DNA of 64,000 nt from Flavobacterium araucananum (GTDB taxonomy: Bacteria; Bacteroidota; Bacteroidia; Flavobacteriales; Flavobacteriaceae), in NCBI RefSeq assembly GCF_002222055.1, contig NZ_MUGS01000044.1, positions 1 to 64,000 of the forward strand, read 5' to 3'. The notes below the pieces were generated by a model. That model saw only the letters and a list, made by a program, of their open reading frames with translations. It did not search any database and had not been told where the DNA came from. Shown in pieces: positions 55,919-63,402 of this stretch (position 1 is the stretch's first letter; the number at the start of each line of letters is the position of its first letter). The position numbers and the translations under genes were made by a program.

Positions 55919-56815
55919 TTATTTCTGGTTAAAGATTGCAGCAAATTCCGGAGCATAATCTGCCAGTTTTACTTTGCCCATAACCGCTGGTTTGTTTCGT
56001 GAGTAATCTTCGCCCAATAAACCATTGTAAAGTCCGGCGTACATCTCGACCAATCCCTGCGCAATTTTAGGCTGCATACCCACATTTACCAAACCGTTTA
56101 AGGTTTCGTCATCGCTGATTAAAACCCATTTTAAATCTGGTTTTCCTATGGCTTCTCCCAAAATTCGGGCAGTTTCGTCGCCTGTAACTTCTTCGCTTAC
56201 GACATAACGAACATTTTTCCCGTCTGGCTCAGTAATTAATTCTTCGGCAATTGCTGTGGCAATATCATTAGGAGAAACAAACGGAATCATCCTGTCGGCA
56301 CCATAATTTGCAGCAATTATTCCCTGAAATTTAATCATTGGTATATAAGCCAGTAAATTATAAAAGAAAGAAGTTGGACGCATAAATGTAATCGAAACAT
56401 CCTGAAGTTTGTTCAAAACACCTTCGATCTCATTGTAACGCTGAATAATTCCTGAGTTTTGTTCCAGATGTGCGCCAATACTGCTTAAAAACACCACACG
56501 TTTCACGGCTGATTTCTGGATTGCCTGCGCATAATTATTCCCAATTTTTCGGGTAAAAGCGTCCAGATCAAGATTGGGGTCAAAATAATTGGCACGCGGG
56601 ATCATACAATAAACCGCGTCTGCGCCTGTAAAAATTTGGGTCAAAAAAGCGACATCTTCTACAGAGCCAATGGCTGCGTGAGCTCCCAAAGATTCAATTT
56701 CGGCTTTTTTATTATCGCTACTGCTAATTACCGTAACCTGATGCCCTTCTTGCACTAACTTCTGTGTCAATGGCTTGCTGATGTTCCCTAAAGAACCTGT
56801 AATTATAATTTTCAT
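55919..56815 (-). CDS. NmrA-like NAD(P)-binding protein
   Basis: The 298-aa protein begins with a Rossmann fold, KIIITGSLGNISKPL, and continues with VTVISSSDNKKAEI and the NmrA-type VKRVVFLSSIGAHLE, with FMRPTSFFYNLL further on. It may be a quinone or flavin oxidoreductase or a redox-sensing regulator. The ATG at 56815 begins the fold. A longer reading from an ATG at 56863 adds 16 residues of no family likeness. A CAACTTTGTA word 20-30 nt upstream resembles the promoter region of doxX. Confidence 0.85.
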   Translation of the reverse strand: MKIIITGSLGNISKPLTQKLVQEGHQVTVISSSDNKKAEIESLGAHAAIGSVEDVAFLTQIFTGADAVYCMIPRANYFDPNLDLDAFTRKIGNNYAQAIQKSAVKRVVFLSSIGAHLEQNSGIIQRYNEIEGVLNKLQDVSITFMRPTSFFYNLLAYIPMIKFQGIIAANYGADRMIPFVSPNDIATAIAEELITEPDGKNVRYVVSEEVTGDETARILGEAIGKPDLKWVLISDDETLNGLVNVGMQPKIAQGLVEMYAGLYNGLLGEDYSRNKPAVMGKVKLADYAPEFAAIFNQK

Positions 56816-56929
56816 CTCTATAAATTTTATAGTACAAAGTTGCGCAACATTCAAACAACACATTTAGCCAAAACTATTATTATCGCAGTCTAATTTTTAT
56901 TTTCAGGAGCAGAAGAAATATTTTCAAAA

Positions 56930-57018
56930 GACCTTTTGTCCCGCTGTCCGCTTTATCTTTTTCTTTTTGCTATCGCTTAAAGAAAAAGGATGCCGCTGCC
57001 ATCGGGGCTAGAGTAGCG
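56930..57018 (-). ncRNA. structured RNA, probably Flavo-1 family, copy 2
   Basis: Read on the minus strand it has CTAGCCCCGATGGCAGCGG, then ATCCTTTTTCTTT pairing with AAAGAAAAAGAT around a small inner stem (AAGCGATAGC region), then AGCGGACAGCGGGACAAAAGG. This is the same order of elements as copy 1 at 2231. It ends about 115 nt before the NmrA-type start codon but upstream of the likely promoter, so its link to that gene is unclear. Confidence 0.65.
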
Positions 57019-57063
57019 GTTTATATTTTTATAAGAACTTTTTTTTCCAAAAGAATCGATGGC

Positions 57064-57097
57064 AAACCTAACAGGTTTTAAAAACCTGTCAGGTTTC
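57064..57097. repeat. palindrome of the AAACCTGACAGGTTT word
   Basis: AAACCTAACAGGTTTT (57064-57079) and AAAACCTGTCAGGTTT (57081-57096) are complementary except for one base, with each arm itself a half-palindrome. It could serve as a terminator for a minus- or plus-strand transcript. Confidence 0.8.
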
Positions 57098-57233
57098 TTT
57101 GTCAACACCCAAATAGAATGATATAAAGCAGTTTAAAACCGTAAAATTAGTGCGCATTGAGATTAAACGATCATTGCGAAGTAATAAAATCAATAAGCAA
57201 TGTAAAAACCTTACAAGATACAGCGGTTTTTGG

Positions 57234-57241
57234 TATCTTCG
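57234..57241 (+). promoter_or_regulatory. candidate promoter element of the leader RNA
   Basis: TATCTTCGCA differs from TAnnTTTGCA by one base and lies 40 nt before the leader hairpin. No -33 TTTG is seen at the expected distance. Confidence 0.35.
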
Positions 57242-57280
57242 CAGTCCTAAACGTTAAACCATGATATTAAAAAAACTTTA

Positions 57281-57364
57281 GCCCGTGTGATATGGTGATG
57301 GTATTGGAAACAACCGCAACGCTCTTGCAGCGTAGGACACCTAAACCATGCGGGCTTTTTTTTT
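57281..57364 (+). promoter_or_regulatory. orphan attenuator-like leader with terminator
   Basis: GCCCG (57281-57285) pairs with CGGGC (57351-57355), extended inward by ATGGT / ACCAT, and is followed by nine T (57356-57364). Inside are two smaller hairpins: TTG-GAAA-CAA and ACGCT/AGCGT. A 24-codon frame with clustered Thr codons runs through it. This is the layout of an amino-acid operon attenuator, but the next plus-strand gene, an M14 peptidase, lies 1.6 kb away and two minus-strand genes intervene. Confidence 0.6.
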
Positions 57365-57366
57365 AA
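57292..57366 (+). CDS. putative Thr-rich leader peptide, 24 aa
   Basis: The frame starts MVMVLETTAT and ends TPKPCGLFF. It holds four Thr codons, three of them within ACA ACC GCA ACG, plus several Val, Met and Leu codons. The frame ends inside the T-run, so the terminator itself is part of it. I recall similar RRTPKPCG-type leader endings in front of threonine genes in Bacteroidota, but cannot check this here. Translation is not shown. Confidence 0.45.
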   Translation: MVMVLETTATLLQRRTPKPCGLFF

Positions 57367-57380
57367 GAACATTATAATTT

Positions 57381-57607
57381 ATTAACCCGTTGGGTATAAT
57401 TAATTTTAACACATAGAAACATAGCTTTTGGATCTATAAAAAAGGCGTTTCACTTGTTTAAAATGCACATAGCCTAGCTATGTGAAAGAAATGTATTTCT
57501 TTTTGCATTCCTTTTGACTAAAAAAAGCTATGTTTCTATGTGTTAAATATATATTTTTTGACCCAAGCGAAGCAAACAGACGAAGTAATTACACCCAACG
57601 GGTTAAT
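57381..57607. repeat. 227-bp nested palindrome
   Basis: The outer arms are ATTAACCCGTTGGGT (57381-57395) and its exact complement (57593-57607). The middle arms are exact complements over 25 bp: 57405-57429 (starts TTTAACACATAG) and 57523-57547. A core hairpin CACATAGC-CTA-GCTATGTG lies at 57466-57484. The three levels sit within one another, which would allow a large cruciform or RNA hairpin. Confidence 0.92.
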
Positions 57608-57634
57608 TTATTAAAATCAATTAAAAGAGAAATT

Positions 57635-57976
57635 TTACGTTTTTATCAAATCCATTCTGCTTATTTTTTGATCCTTTATTTCAAAAATAACTACTTGTTC
57701 TTTTTTTTCAGGACTTCCGTTTCGACCCGAAACATATTCATGAACTATTGCTTTATTATCAAAAAAGATGGTTTTTATAATTCCGGCATTCAAATCAGGA
57801 GATTGCTCAAAAAGGTTGCGAAACATTTCTTCACATTCTTTATAGCCATTAATTGCGAGTGTATTTTCGGGAAAACTGTATATTTTAATAGGCTCAGTAT
57901 ACAAAGACATCATACTTTTTAGGTCTCTGGTATTAAAAGCTAACATTTGCAAATCGATAATTTCTTCTATATTCAT
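57635..57976 (-). CDS. SnoaL-like / NTF2-fold protein
   Basis: The 113-aa protein has the N-terminal helix and cone pattern of the fold: IIDLQMLAFNTRDLKSMMSLYTEPIKIY, EMFRNLFEQSP and a C-terminal VVIFEIKDQKISRMDLI. It is a steroid-isomerase-like small protein; substrate unknown. It starts 18 nt after the stop of the membrane-protein gene upstream on the same strand. Confidence 0.82.
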   Translation of the reverse strand: MNIEEIIDLQMLAFNTRDLKSMMSLYTEPIKIYSFPENTLAINGYKECEEMFRNLFEQSPDLNAGIIKTIFFDNKAIVHEYVSGRNGSPEKKEQVVIFEIKDQKISRMDLIKT

Positions 57977-57994
57977 TTTATATTCAAATTCGTT

Positions 57995-58774
57995 TTATTC
58001 AATTCGTTTTACCACATTATCAAGATCATCAACGACTAGTTTAAAGATGATTTTATCGTTGGGGAAATGTTTTTGCATGTCGTTTCGCAGCTCAACAAAA
58101 GACAAGTAAGAAGCTAAATCATTATGGATCGATTCGTTGCAGGAAATAGATATTTCGTAGCTTTTATCGGTTTTCTCCAGGTAAATATATTTAGTAATGC
58201 TTTCGTCAAAAAAGTTTTCTTTCTTAAAAGCGTCGGCAATTTTATCAGCTTCATTTTCATTAATATTGCTTTGATAAGCAATTTCATGATTCATAGTGCC
58301 ATATTTTTTTGTAGACTCGGTAAGTCTTCCGTTGGCGGCTTCGTTCAAAAACGAAACTCCTAAAAGCACCGCAACCGTAACAATGCAACCCAGAAGAGAA
58401 ATTCCTGCCGTTCGCCACCCGCCAAACTCTTGGCCGCCATTTTTTTTATGCTCGTTTATTTTTTCTTCCTGAAAACGTTTTGCCAAATAACTGGCAACCG
58501 ACATGTAAATAATTGGAAATATAATGTTTGGAATATTTATATTTTCCGGAATTAAAAAGATTAAACCAAAAATGAAGATGGTGGAAAGTACGGTAATAAT
58601 CCAGGTCTTTTTTACTTTATCAAAATCGTTAAAAACGCTAAAGTTTTCGGCAATAAAATACCCTGCAACCAATGGTCCTCCTAAAAAAGTCCCTATCCGA
58701 ATTGCATTTTCAGAATAGATTTTTTCTGTTGGCACTTCTTCAAAAACCGATTTTTCGATTACTGCTTCTTCCAT
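57995..58774 (-). CDS. hypothetical membrane protein
   Basis: The 259-aa protein has a short charged N-terminus and four likely membrane helices (about 26-46, 56-75, 82-100, 124-145), followed by a soluble C-terminal domain of about 110 residues ending in VKRIE. I do not recognise the family. It is probably co-transcribed with the SnoaL-like gene. Confidence 0.72.
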   Translation of the reverse strand: MEEAVIEKSVFEEVPTEKIYSENAIRIGTFLGGPLVAGYFIAENFSVFNDFDKVKKTWIITVLSTIFIFGLIFLIPENINIPNIIFPIIYMSVASYLAKRFQEEKINEHKKNGGQEFGGWRTAGISLLGCIVTVAVLLGVSFLNEAANGRLTESTKKYGTMNHEIAYQSNINENEADKIADAFKKENFFDESITKYIYLEKTDKSYEISISCNESIHNDLASYLSFVELRNDMQKHFPNDKIIFKLVVDDLDNVVKRIE

Positions 58775-58960
58775 CGTTACTGTTATTTAAAGTTTTATGA
58801 AACGAAAATACAAATTATAACCACAACATTCTGCGGATTTTTTTACTTTAAAAATTAGAAATGTAAATTGAATATAATGATCCAAAAAGTTATTTCTGTA
58901 ATAAATAATTCAAACATTGAGACTAAAAAAGGAATATTTTTTGCGATTTTTAGATTGGTA

Positions 58961-58994
58961 CAAAGTTAATTGTTATTTTTAACGACCTTTCAAA
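58961..58994 (-). promoter_or_regulatory. candidate promoter of the membrane-protein operon
   Basis: On the minus strand TTTG (58991-58994) and TAACTTTG (58961-58968) are 22 nt apart, matching the Bacteroidota -33/-7 layout. The implied leader of about 180 nt is long, so the assignment is weak. Confidence 0.35.
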
Positions 58995-59006
58995 TTTAAC
59001 TTACTT

Positions 59007-61514
59007 ATGAAGAAAACATTTCTCGCGACAGTATTGCTGTTAACCGTTTCTTTTTCGGGTTTTGCACAACTAAAAACACCATCAGAATTTATTCCCAATT
59101 ACGGAAAACAAATTAGCTATTATCATCAGGTCGAAGATTATTTTAATTATCTGACGGAACAATCGCAATCCATCAAAAAACAAAAATACGGAGCAACAAA
59201 CGAGCAACGGGATCTTAATGTTTACTATATCTCTACGCCTGAAAATCTGGCAAATCTGGAACAAATCAGGAATAATAATTTGGCCGCAATTGGACTATCT
59301 GATAAAAAAAATCCGGCAGTCGAAGATAAAATTATTGTTTGGCTAAGTTTTAATGTACACGGAAATGAATTTGCAGGAACCGAAAGCGCGCTAACGGTTG
59401 CTTACGAACTTTTGAATCCGTCGAATGAAGCGGCAAAAGAATGGCTAAAAAATACAATCGTAATTCTGGATCCTTGCATAAATCCTGATGGATACTCTAG
59501 ATACGGGAATTGGTTAAGAGAAATCTCGGGCAAAAAAACACATCCGGGATTGTATGATCGCGAGCACATGGAAGTCTGGCCGGGCGGGAGATACAATCAT
59601 TACCTTTTTGACCTGAACAGGGATTGGGCGTGGCAAACGCAAATAGAATCGCAACAACGCATAAAATTGTACAATCAATGGATGCCGCAGGTACATACAG
59701 ATGTGCATGAAATGAGCTATAATTCTCCTTACTTTTTTCCGCCCGCAGCAGAACCTTTGCATGAGTTTATAGAACAATACCAAAAAGATTTTTATAATGT
59801 TTTGGGTAAAAATATCTCTCAAAAATTCGACAAACAAAACTGGACATACACGACTCGCGAACGATTTGATTTATTTTATCCCAGTTATGGCGATACATAT
59901 CCTACCTACAACGGTGCAGTGGGCTTAACGCTGGAGCAGGGCGGGATAGGAGCCGGGCGCGAAGTTACGATGGAAAACGGTGCAAATGTTACCATAAAAG
60001 ATCGATTGACACATCATGCAACTGCAGTTCTGACGGTGGTCGAAAGTGCCGCTTCGCAAAAAGACGTTTTGATAAAAGGTTTCAGGGATTTTCATACCAA
60101 TGCCAGAAAAAAAGCAAAAGGGGTTTATAATACTTATGTCCTGAAAAGCAATCCTAAAATAGAACAACTGACAGCGTTATTGAAGAAAAATGATATTGAA
60201 TTTGCTTATGCAGATGCTTCTGCAAATGAATCGGGTTTTCATTATCAAAGCAAGAAAAACGAAAGTTTTAAGATAGATCCCAACGATTTGATCATAAAAG
60301 CAGATCAGCCAAGATCTGTTCTGGCTCAGGTTTTGTTTGAACCCAATCAAAAATTAAATGATAGTTTATCGTATGATATTACAGCCTGGGCTTTGCCTCT
60401 GGCGTATGGTATCGAAGGTTATGCGGTAAAAAATAATCTTGTGATAAAAACGAAAACCAAAATCGAAGTACCGGAAAAAAATATTCCGGCAAGTGTTTAT
60501 GCTTTTTATGTACCCTGGAATAACAGGGTTTCGGCTCAGGTAGTTTCCCTATTGCATCAGGCAGGAATAAAAGTGAGATCGGCAATGAAAAAAGCAGTTT
60601 TTGGTACCGTTTCCATCGAACCAGGCGGCTTGATTATAAGCAGGGCCGATAATCCTAAAATTGCTGATTTTGAAAAAACAGTAAGCGATATCATCAAGAT
60701 CAAAACCGATTATAGTTTTATAACCACTGGTTTTTCGACCAATTCTAAAGATATTGGCGGGGAGAATTTTGTACTTCTAAAAGCGCCAAAAATTTTAATG
60801 TTGTCCGGCAAAGGAGTGGTTTCTACAGAGTTTGGTGCGACGTGGTTTTATCTGGACGAAACAATTGGTTATCCGGTAAGTATTGTCGAGACGGCTAATT
60901 TTGGTCGTGTCAAATTGTACAACTACAATACGTTGATTCTCTCAGAGGGACAGTATGATTTTGCCGATGATCAGAAAAAACAAATCGATGAATGGGTAAA
61001 AAATGGCGGAAAAGTAATTGCAATGAGCAGTGCTATTTCGCTGTTTCAGGATCGCGAAGGGTATGCTTTGAGTTTATTTGCAAGTAAGGAGGACAAAGAA
61101 AAAGCAGAGAAAGAGGACAAAGAGACCGAACTTAAAAAACGCTTTCTGGATTTTGAAGGTTCAGAGCGAAGAGGGATTTCAGGCTCTATTCCGGGTGCGA
61201 TAATCGAGAATAAATTAGATAAAACCTATCCTATGGCTTTTGGGTTGGGTAATACTTATTTTAGCCTTAAAAGCAACGAAAGATCATTTTCGCTACTTAA
61301 AAATGCCATAAATGTAGCTTATATTCCTAAAGGATATTTAAGTTATGGTTTTGTGGGTAACGATATCAGGAAAAAACTAAACGAAACGGTGAGTTTTGCC
61401 GTCGATAAAAAAGGCGACGGAACGGTAATTTATATGATGGATAATCCGCTTTTTAGAGGTTTCTGGGAAAACGGAATTCTGCTATTCAGTAATTCGCTGT
61501 TTTTAGTCAATTAG
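59007..61514 (+). CDS. secreted M14-family zinc carboxypeptidase
   Basis: The 835-aa protein has a signal peptide ending FSGFAQ and an M14 domain (about 30-350). The zinc motif HxxE is seen as H118 and E121 in NVHGNE, and the third histidine is H230 or H234 in VHTDVHEM. The remaining 480 residues have no clear known module; GGKVIAMSSAISLFQ near 670 suggests a glutamine-amidotransferase-like fold. No T9SS signal is seen, so it is probably periplasmic or outer-membrane associated. It is much longer than classic carboxypeptidases. Confidence 0.88.
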   Translation: MKKTFLATVLLLTVSFSGFAQLKTPSEFIPNYGKQISYYHQVEDYFNYLTEQSQSIKKQKYGATNEQRDLNVYYISTPENLANLEQIRNNNLAAIGLSDKKNPAVEDKIIVWLSFNVHGNEFAGTESALTVAYELLNPSNEAAKEWLKNTIVILDPCINPDGYSRYGNWLREISGKKTHPGLYDREHMEVWPGGRYNHYLFDLNRDWAWQTQIESQQRIKLYNQWMPQVHTDVHEMSYNSPYFFPPAAEPLHEFIEQYQKDFYNVLGKNISQKFDKQNWTYTTRERFDLFYPSYGDTYPTYNGAVGLTLEQGGIGAGREVTMENGANVTIKDRLTHHATAVLTVVESAASQKDVLIKGFRDFHTNARKKAKGVYNTYVLKSNPKIEQLTALLKKNDIEFAYADASANESGFHYQSKKNESFKIDPNDLIIKADQPRSVLAQVLFEPNQKLNDSLSYDITAWALPLAYGIEGYAVKNNLVIKTKTKIEVPEKNIPASVYAFYVPWNNRVSAQVVSLLHQAGIKVRSAMKKAVFGTVSIEPGGLIISRADNPKIADFEKTVSDIIKIKTDYSFITTGFSTNSKDIGGENFVLLKAPKILMLSGKGVVSTEFGATWFYLDETIGYPVSIVETANFGRVKLYNYNTLILSEGQYDFADDQKKQIDEWVKNGGKVIAMSSAISLFQDREGYALSLFASKEDKEKAEKEDKETELKKRFLDFEGSERRGISGSIPGAIIENKLDKTYPMAFGLGNTYFSLKSNERSFSLLKNAINVAYIPKGYLSYGFVGNDIRKKLNETVSFAVDKKGDGTVIYMMDNPLFRGFWENGILLFSNSLFLVN

Positions 61515-61534
61515 AAAAACAAATCAATAGAAAT

Positions 61535-61571
61535 CTGCTTTTCAGTTCTTGTCCTGAAAAGCAGTTTTTTT
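61535..61571 (+). terminator. terminator of the M14 carboxypeptidase gene
   Basis: CTGCTTTTCAG (61535-61545) pairs exactly with CTGAAAAGCAG (61554-61564), followed by seven T that reach the stop codon of the convergent lipoprotein gene. Confidence 0.9.
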
Positions 61572-61974
61572 ATTTTATACGAGTGTAACTAGATCCAAAA
61601 CAGTCTGCACATTCATCGCTCAGGTACAAATTATTTCCTTCGATTTTAAAAGATTTTGGGATAAAATATTTATCAGGATTATCGCTTACAATCATTGGTC
61701 TGTCTTCTCCAAAAATAGATTTTTGAGTTTTTATCGCAAAGGTATTCTCATGAGTCAGTTTGCCGTTGCTATATTCTTTAAGCGTAGAACCAGAAAATTC
61801 AATATAAATAACAGCATTCAACGATTCAGGAGTATCGGTTGATCCCGTAATTCCGCCGGAAGTTTGCACTAAACTCCATTTGCCTTCTAATGATTTCTTA
61901 ATAGATGTATCAGAATCATCGCTATTGCAGGACATAAATAATATTAAAGCAAGTATTAAGTAAAGTTTTTTCAT
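61570..61974 (-). CDS. small lipoprotein, lipocalin-like
   Basis: The 134-aa protein has a lipoprotein signal (LILALILFMSC) followed by acidic NSDDSDTS, a surface-export-like pattern. The body starts LEGKWSLVQTSGGI, the GxW opening of lipocalin-like calycins, and later has YIEFSGSTLKEYSNGKL. It is short for a full lipocalin. Function unknown. Confidence 0.82.
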   Translation of the reverse strand: MKKLYLILALILFMSCNSDDSDTSIKKSLEGKWSLVQTSGGITGSTDTPESLNAVIYIEFSGSTLKEYSNGKLTHENTFAIKTQKSIFGEDRPMIVSDNPDKYFIPKSFKIEGNNLYLSDECADCFGSSYTRIK

Positions 61975-62049
61975 GGTTTAAAATATTACATTGGTTTAAT
62001 TAATAGATGTAAATTTAGTTAAATGGTTGCTTTATAATTGCTTAAATAA

Positions 62050-62481
62050 TTATTGTATAGGTTCATCCAGCTTAAATAAAATAAATTCTCCGTGTCCGGA
62101 TGCTCCTCTTTCTTTTTCTATAAATCCTTTTTTTATATAAAAAGCTACGGCTTTGGTATTATTTTCTAAGCATTTTAAAGTAACCGGAAAATGGGTTTCC
62201 TTAATTGCAGACTTTAGCAATAATGTTCCCAAACCTTTATCCTGATAAGTTTGGTCTACATATAAATTATGAATAAAATTATTGGGCATCCAGATCGAAA
62301 TAAATCCTACAGGAACATCCAGATCAATTGCTACAAGAACCAATTCTCCTTTTGTATCTCTTTCAAAATCTTCTAATTTAAATTCTGAAGGATCAAGCCA
62401 TGAAAACGTCGTTTGTCTTTCTTTAAGGTATAATGTTCTTAAAGTTGGATAATCACTATTTTTAATTTCTCTTATTTCCAT
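62050..62481 (-). CDS. GNAT-family N-acetyltransferase
   Basis: The 143-aa protein has the GNAT core: VGFISIWMPNNFIHNLYVDQTYQDKGLGTLLL with the Q/RxxGxG/A acetyl-CoA motif seen as QDKGLG, and the later NTKAVAFYIKKGFIEKE. Substrate unknown. The flanking sequences to 62614 show no promoter or terminator I can name. Confidence 0.87.
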   Translation of the reverse strand: MEIREIKNSDYPTLRTLYLKERQTTFSWLDPSEFKLEDFERDTKGELVLVAIDLDVPVGFISIWMPNNFIHNLYVDQTYQDKGLGTLLLKSAIKETHFPVTLKCLENNTKAVAFYIKKGFIEKERGASGHGEFILFKLDEPIQ

Positions 62482-62614
62482 ACTTATTTAAAATCAGGTT
62501 AAAAGGGATTTTTTAGATTTCTATTTCAGTTCTAAAGGCTATCACGGCATCTCCTTTTATTTGAATGGGACATTTGTAGCGTGTCTGCAAATGGGTAAAC
62601 AGGCAAAATTGATA

Positions 62615-63259
62615 CTACTTCCTTGTTAGATCCGTAATGAGCAAAGGATTGTTTTCTTTGAGCTTATTGTATAATTCTTCGGCAGTTTCCGGATTTTCTT
62701 TTAGATAGTCAAATTCGGCCGTAGTGATGCCAACAATTTGCAAAAAAGAAACTTCGCCGTGTGGGGTTTGTATTTTTTCCAGTTCAGGATCTGCAACAAT
62801 CAGCAAAGCTGTAATATCAGTCTCGGTATCAAGACGAATTGGTCCGTTTGCAGGCATATAATGAAACTCTTCGAACCAGTTACCGCTGTTAAACACATAT
62901 TTGGCAATATTTTGCAACAAGGCAATAGGCCAGCTTGGGGTTTCGCTATCATCCTTAAACGGTTTTAGCCTGAAGGTAAGTTCGAATCCCCATTTGCTAA
63001 ATTCGCTTTCCAGTTTTTCTTCGTCATAATATAATTCCGAAAAGCCATAAGTGATATAGTGATAATGGTCTGTTAGTTTTTTACTTTCATAAACACTTAT
63101 TCCGTCAAGCGGATCTTCTCCGCCAAGCATATAATTTATTGGAGGCATAAAATGTTTGGGTTCCTGATTGGGATAAAGGCGTTCGAATTCCTTATCAATT
63201 GATAGCCAGCCCACTGCATCTTCGTCTGTAAATTGTTTTTTGTATTCGTCTAATGTCAT
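62615..63259 (-). CDS. SUFU (suppressor of fused) domain protein
   Basis: The 214-aa protein contains the pattern of the SUFU domain: GISVYESKKLTDHYHYITYGFSELYY, GFELTFRLKP, and LLQNIAKYVFNSGNWF. In bacteria this domain occurs in small stand-alone proteins, sometimes as immunity proteins in toxin systems; no toxin gene is visible nearby. It is separated from the carbonic anhydrase by a terminator. Confidence 0.8.
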   Translation of the reverse strand: MTLDEYKKQFTDEDAVGWLSIDKEFERLYPNQEPKHFMPPINYMLGGEDPLDGISVYESKKLTDHYHYITYGFSELYYDEEKLESEFSKWGFELTFRLKPFKDDSETPSWPIALLQNIAKYVFNSGNWFEEFHYMPANGPIRLDTETDITALLIVADPELEKIQTPHGEVSFLQIVGITTAEFDYLKENPETAEELYNKLKENNPLLITDLTRK

Positions 63260-63341
63260 GTTTCCTTTTATAAATAATTGATATATAAAAGTATCATTTT
63301 TTGTTAAAGTGTGCCGCTAAAAATTAAAAAATATGAAGGCA

Positions 63342-63375
63342 CAAAAAAATCCGATACAGTTTGCATATCGGATTT
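63342..63375 (-). terminator. terminator of the carbonic anhydrase gene
   Basis: On the minus strand AAATCCGATA pairs with TATCGGATTT, followed by a T run. It lies about 28 nt beyond the stop codon at 63403. Confidence 0.88.
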
Positions 63376-63402
63376 CTTTAGAAGAATATTTTTGGTTCGA
63401 AA

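Noticed and set aside
57262-57282. Seven-codon frame M-I-L-K-K-L before the hairpin as leader peptide
   Set aside because: It is too short and without repeated codons; the frame starting at 57292 is a better candidate.
57281-57340. Minus-strand reading frame ending PSPYHTG across the leader
   Set aside because: It is the reverse reading of the same structured element and has no start context. The T-run and Thr codons favour the plus strand.
57281-57355. Small SRP RNA or fluoride riboswitch at the structured region
   Set aside because: The SRP apical block (GGAA loop with AGCA on the 3' side) is absent. The sequence only loosely resembles the fluoride aptamer (GGTGATGG) and lacks its other conserved parts, and no transporter gene follows.
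57381-57607. Insertion sequence
   Set aside because: There are inverted arms but no transposase frame between them; at most it is a non-autonomous element.
57530-57922. 130-codon plus-strand frame downstream of the nested palindrome, which could have been the gene behind the leader
   Set aside because: It overlaps the SnoaL-like gene antisense, starts inside the palindrome arm, and is a Phe/Ile-rich reading with no family likeness.
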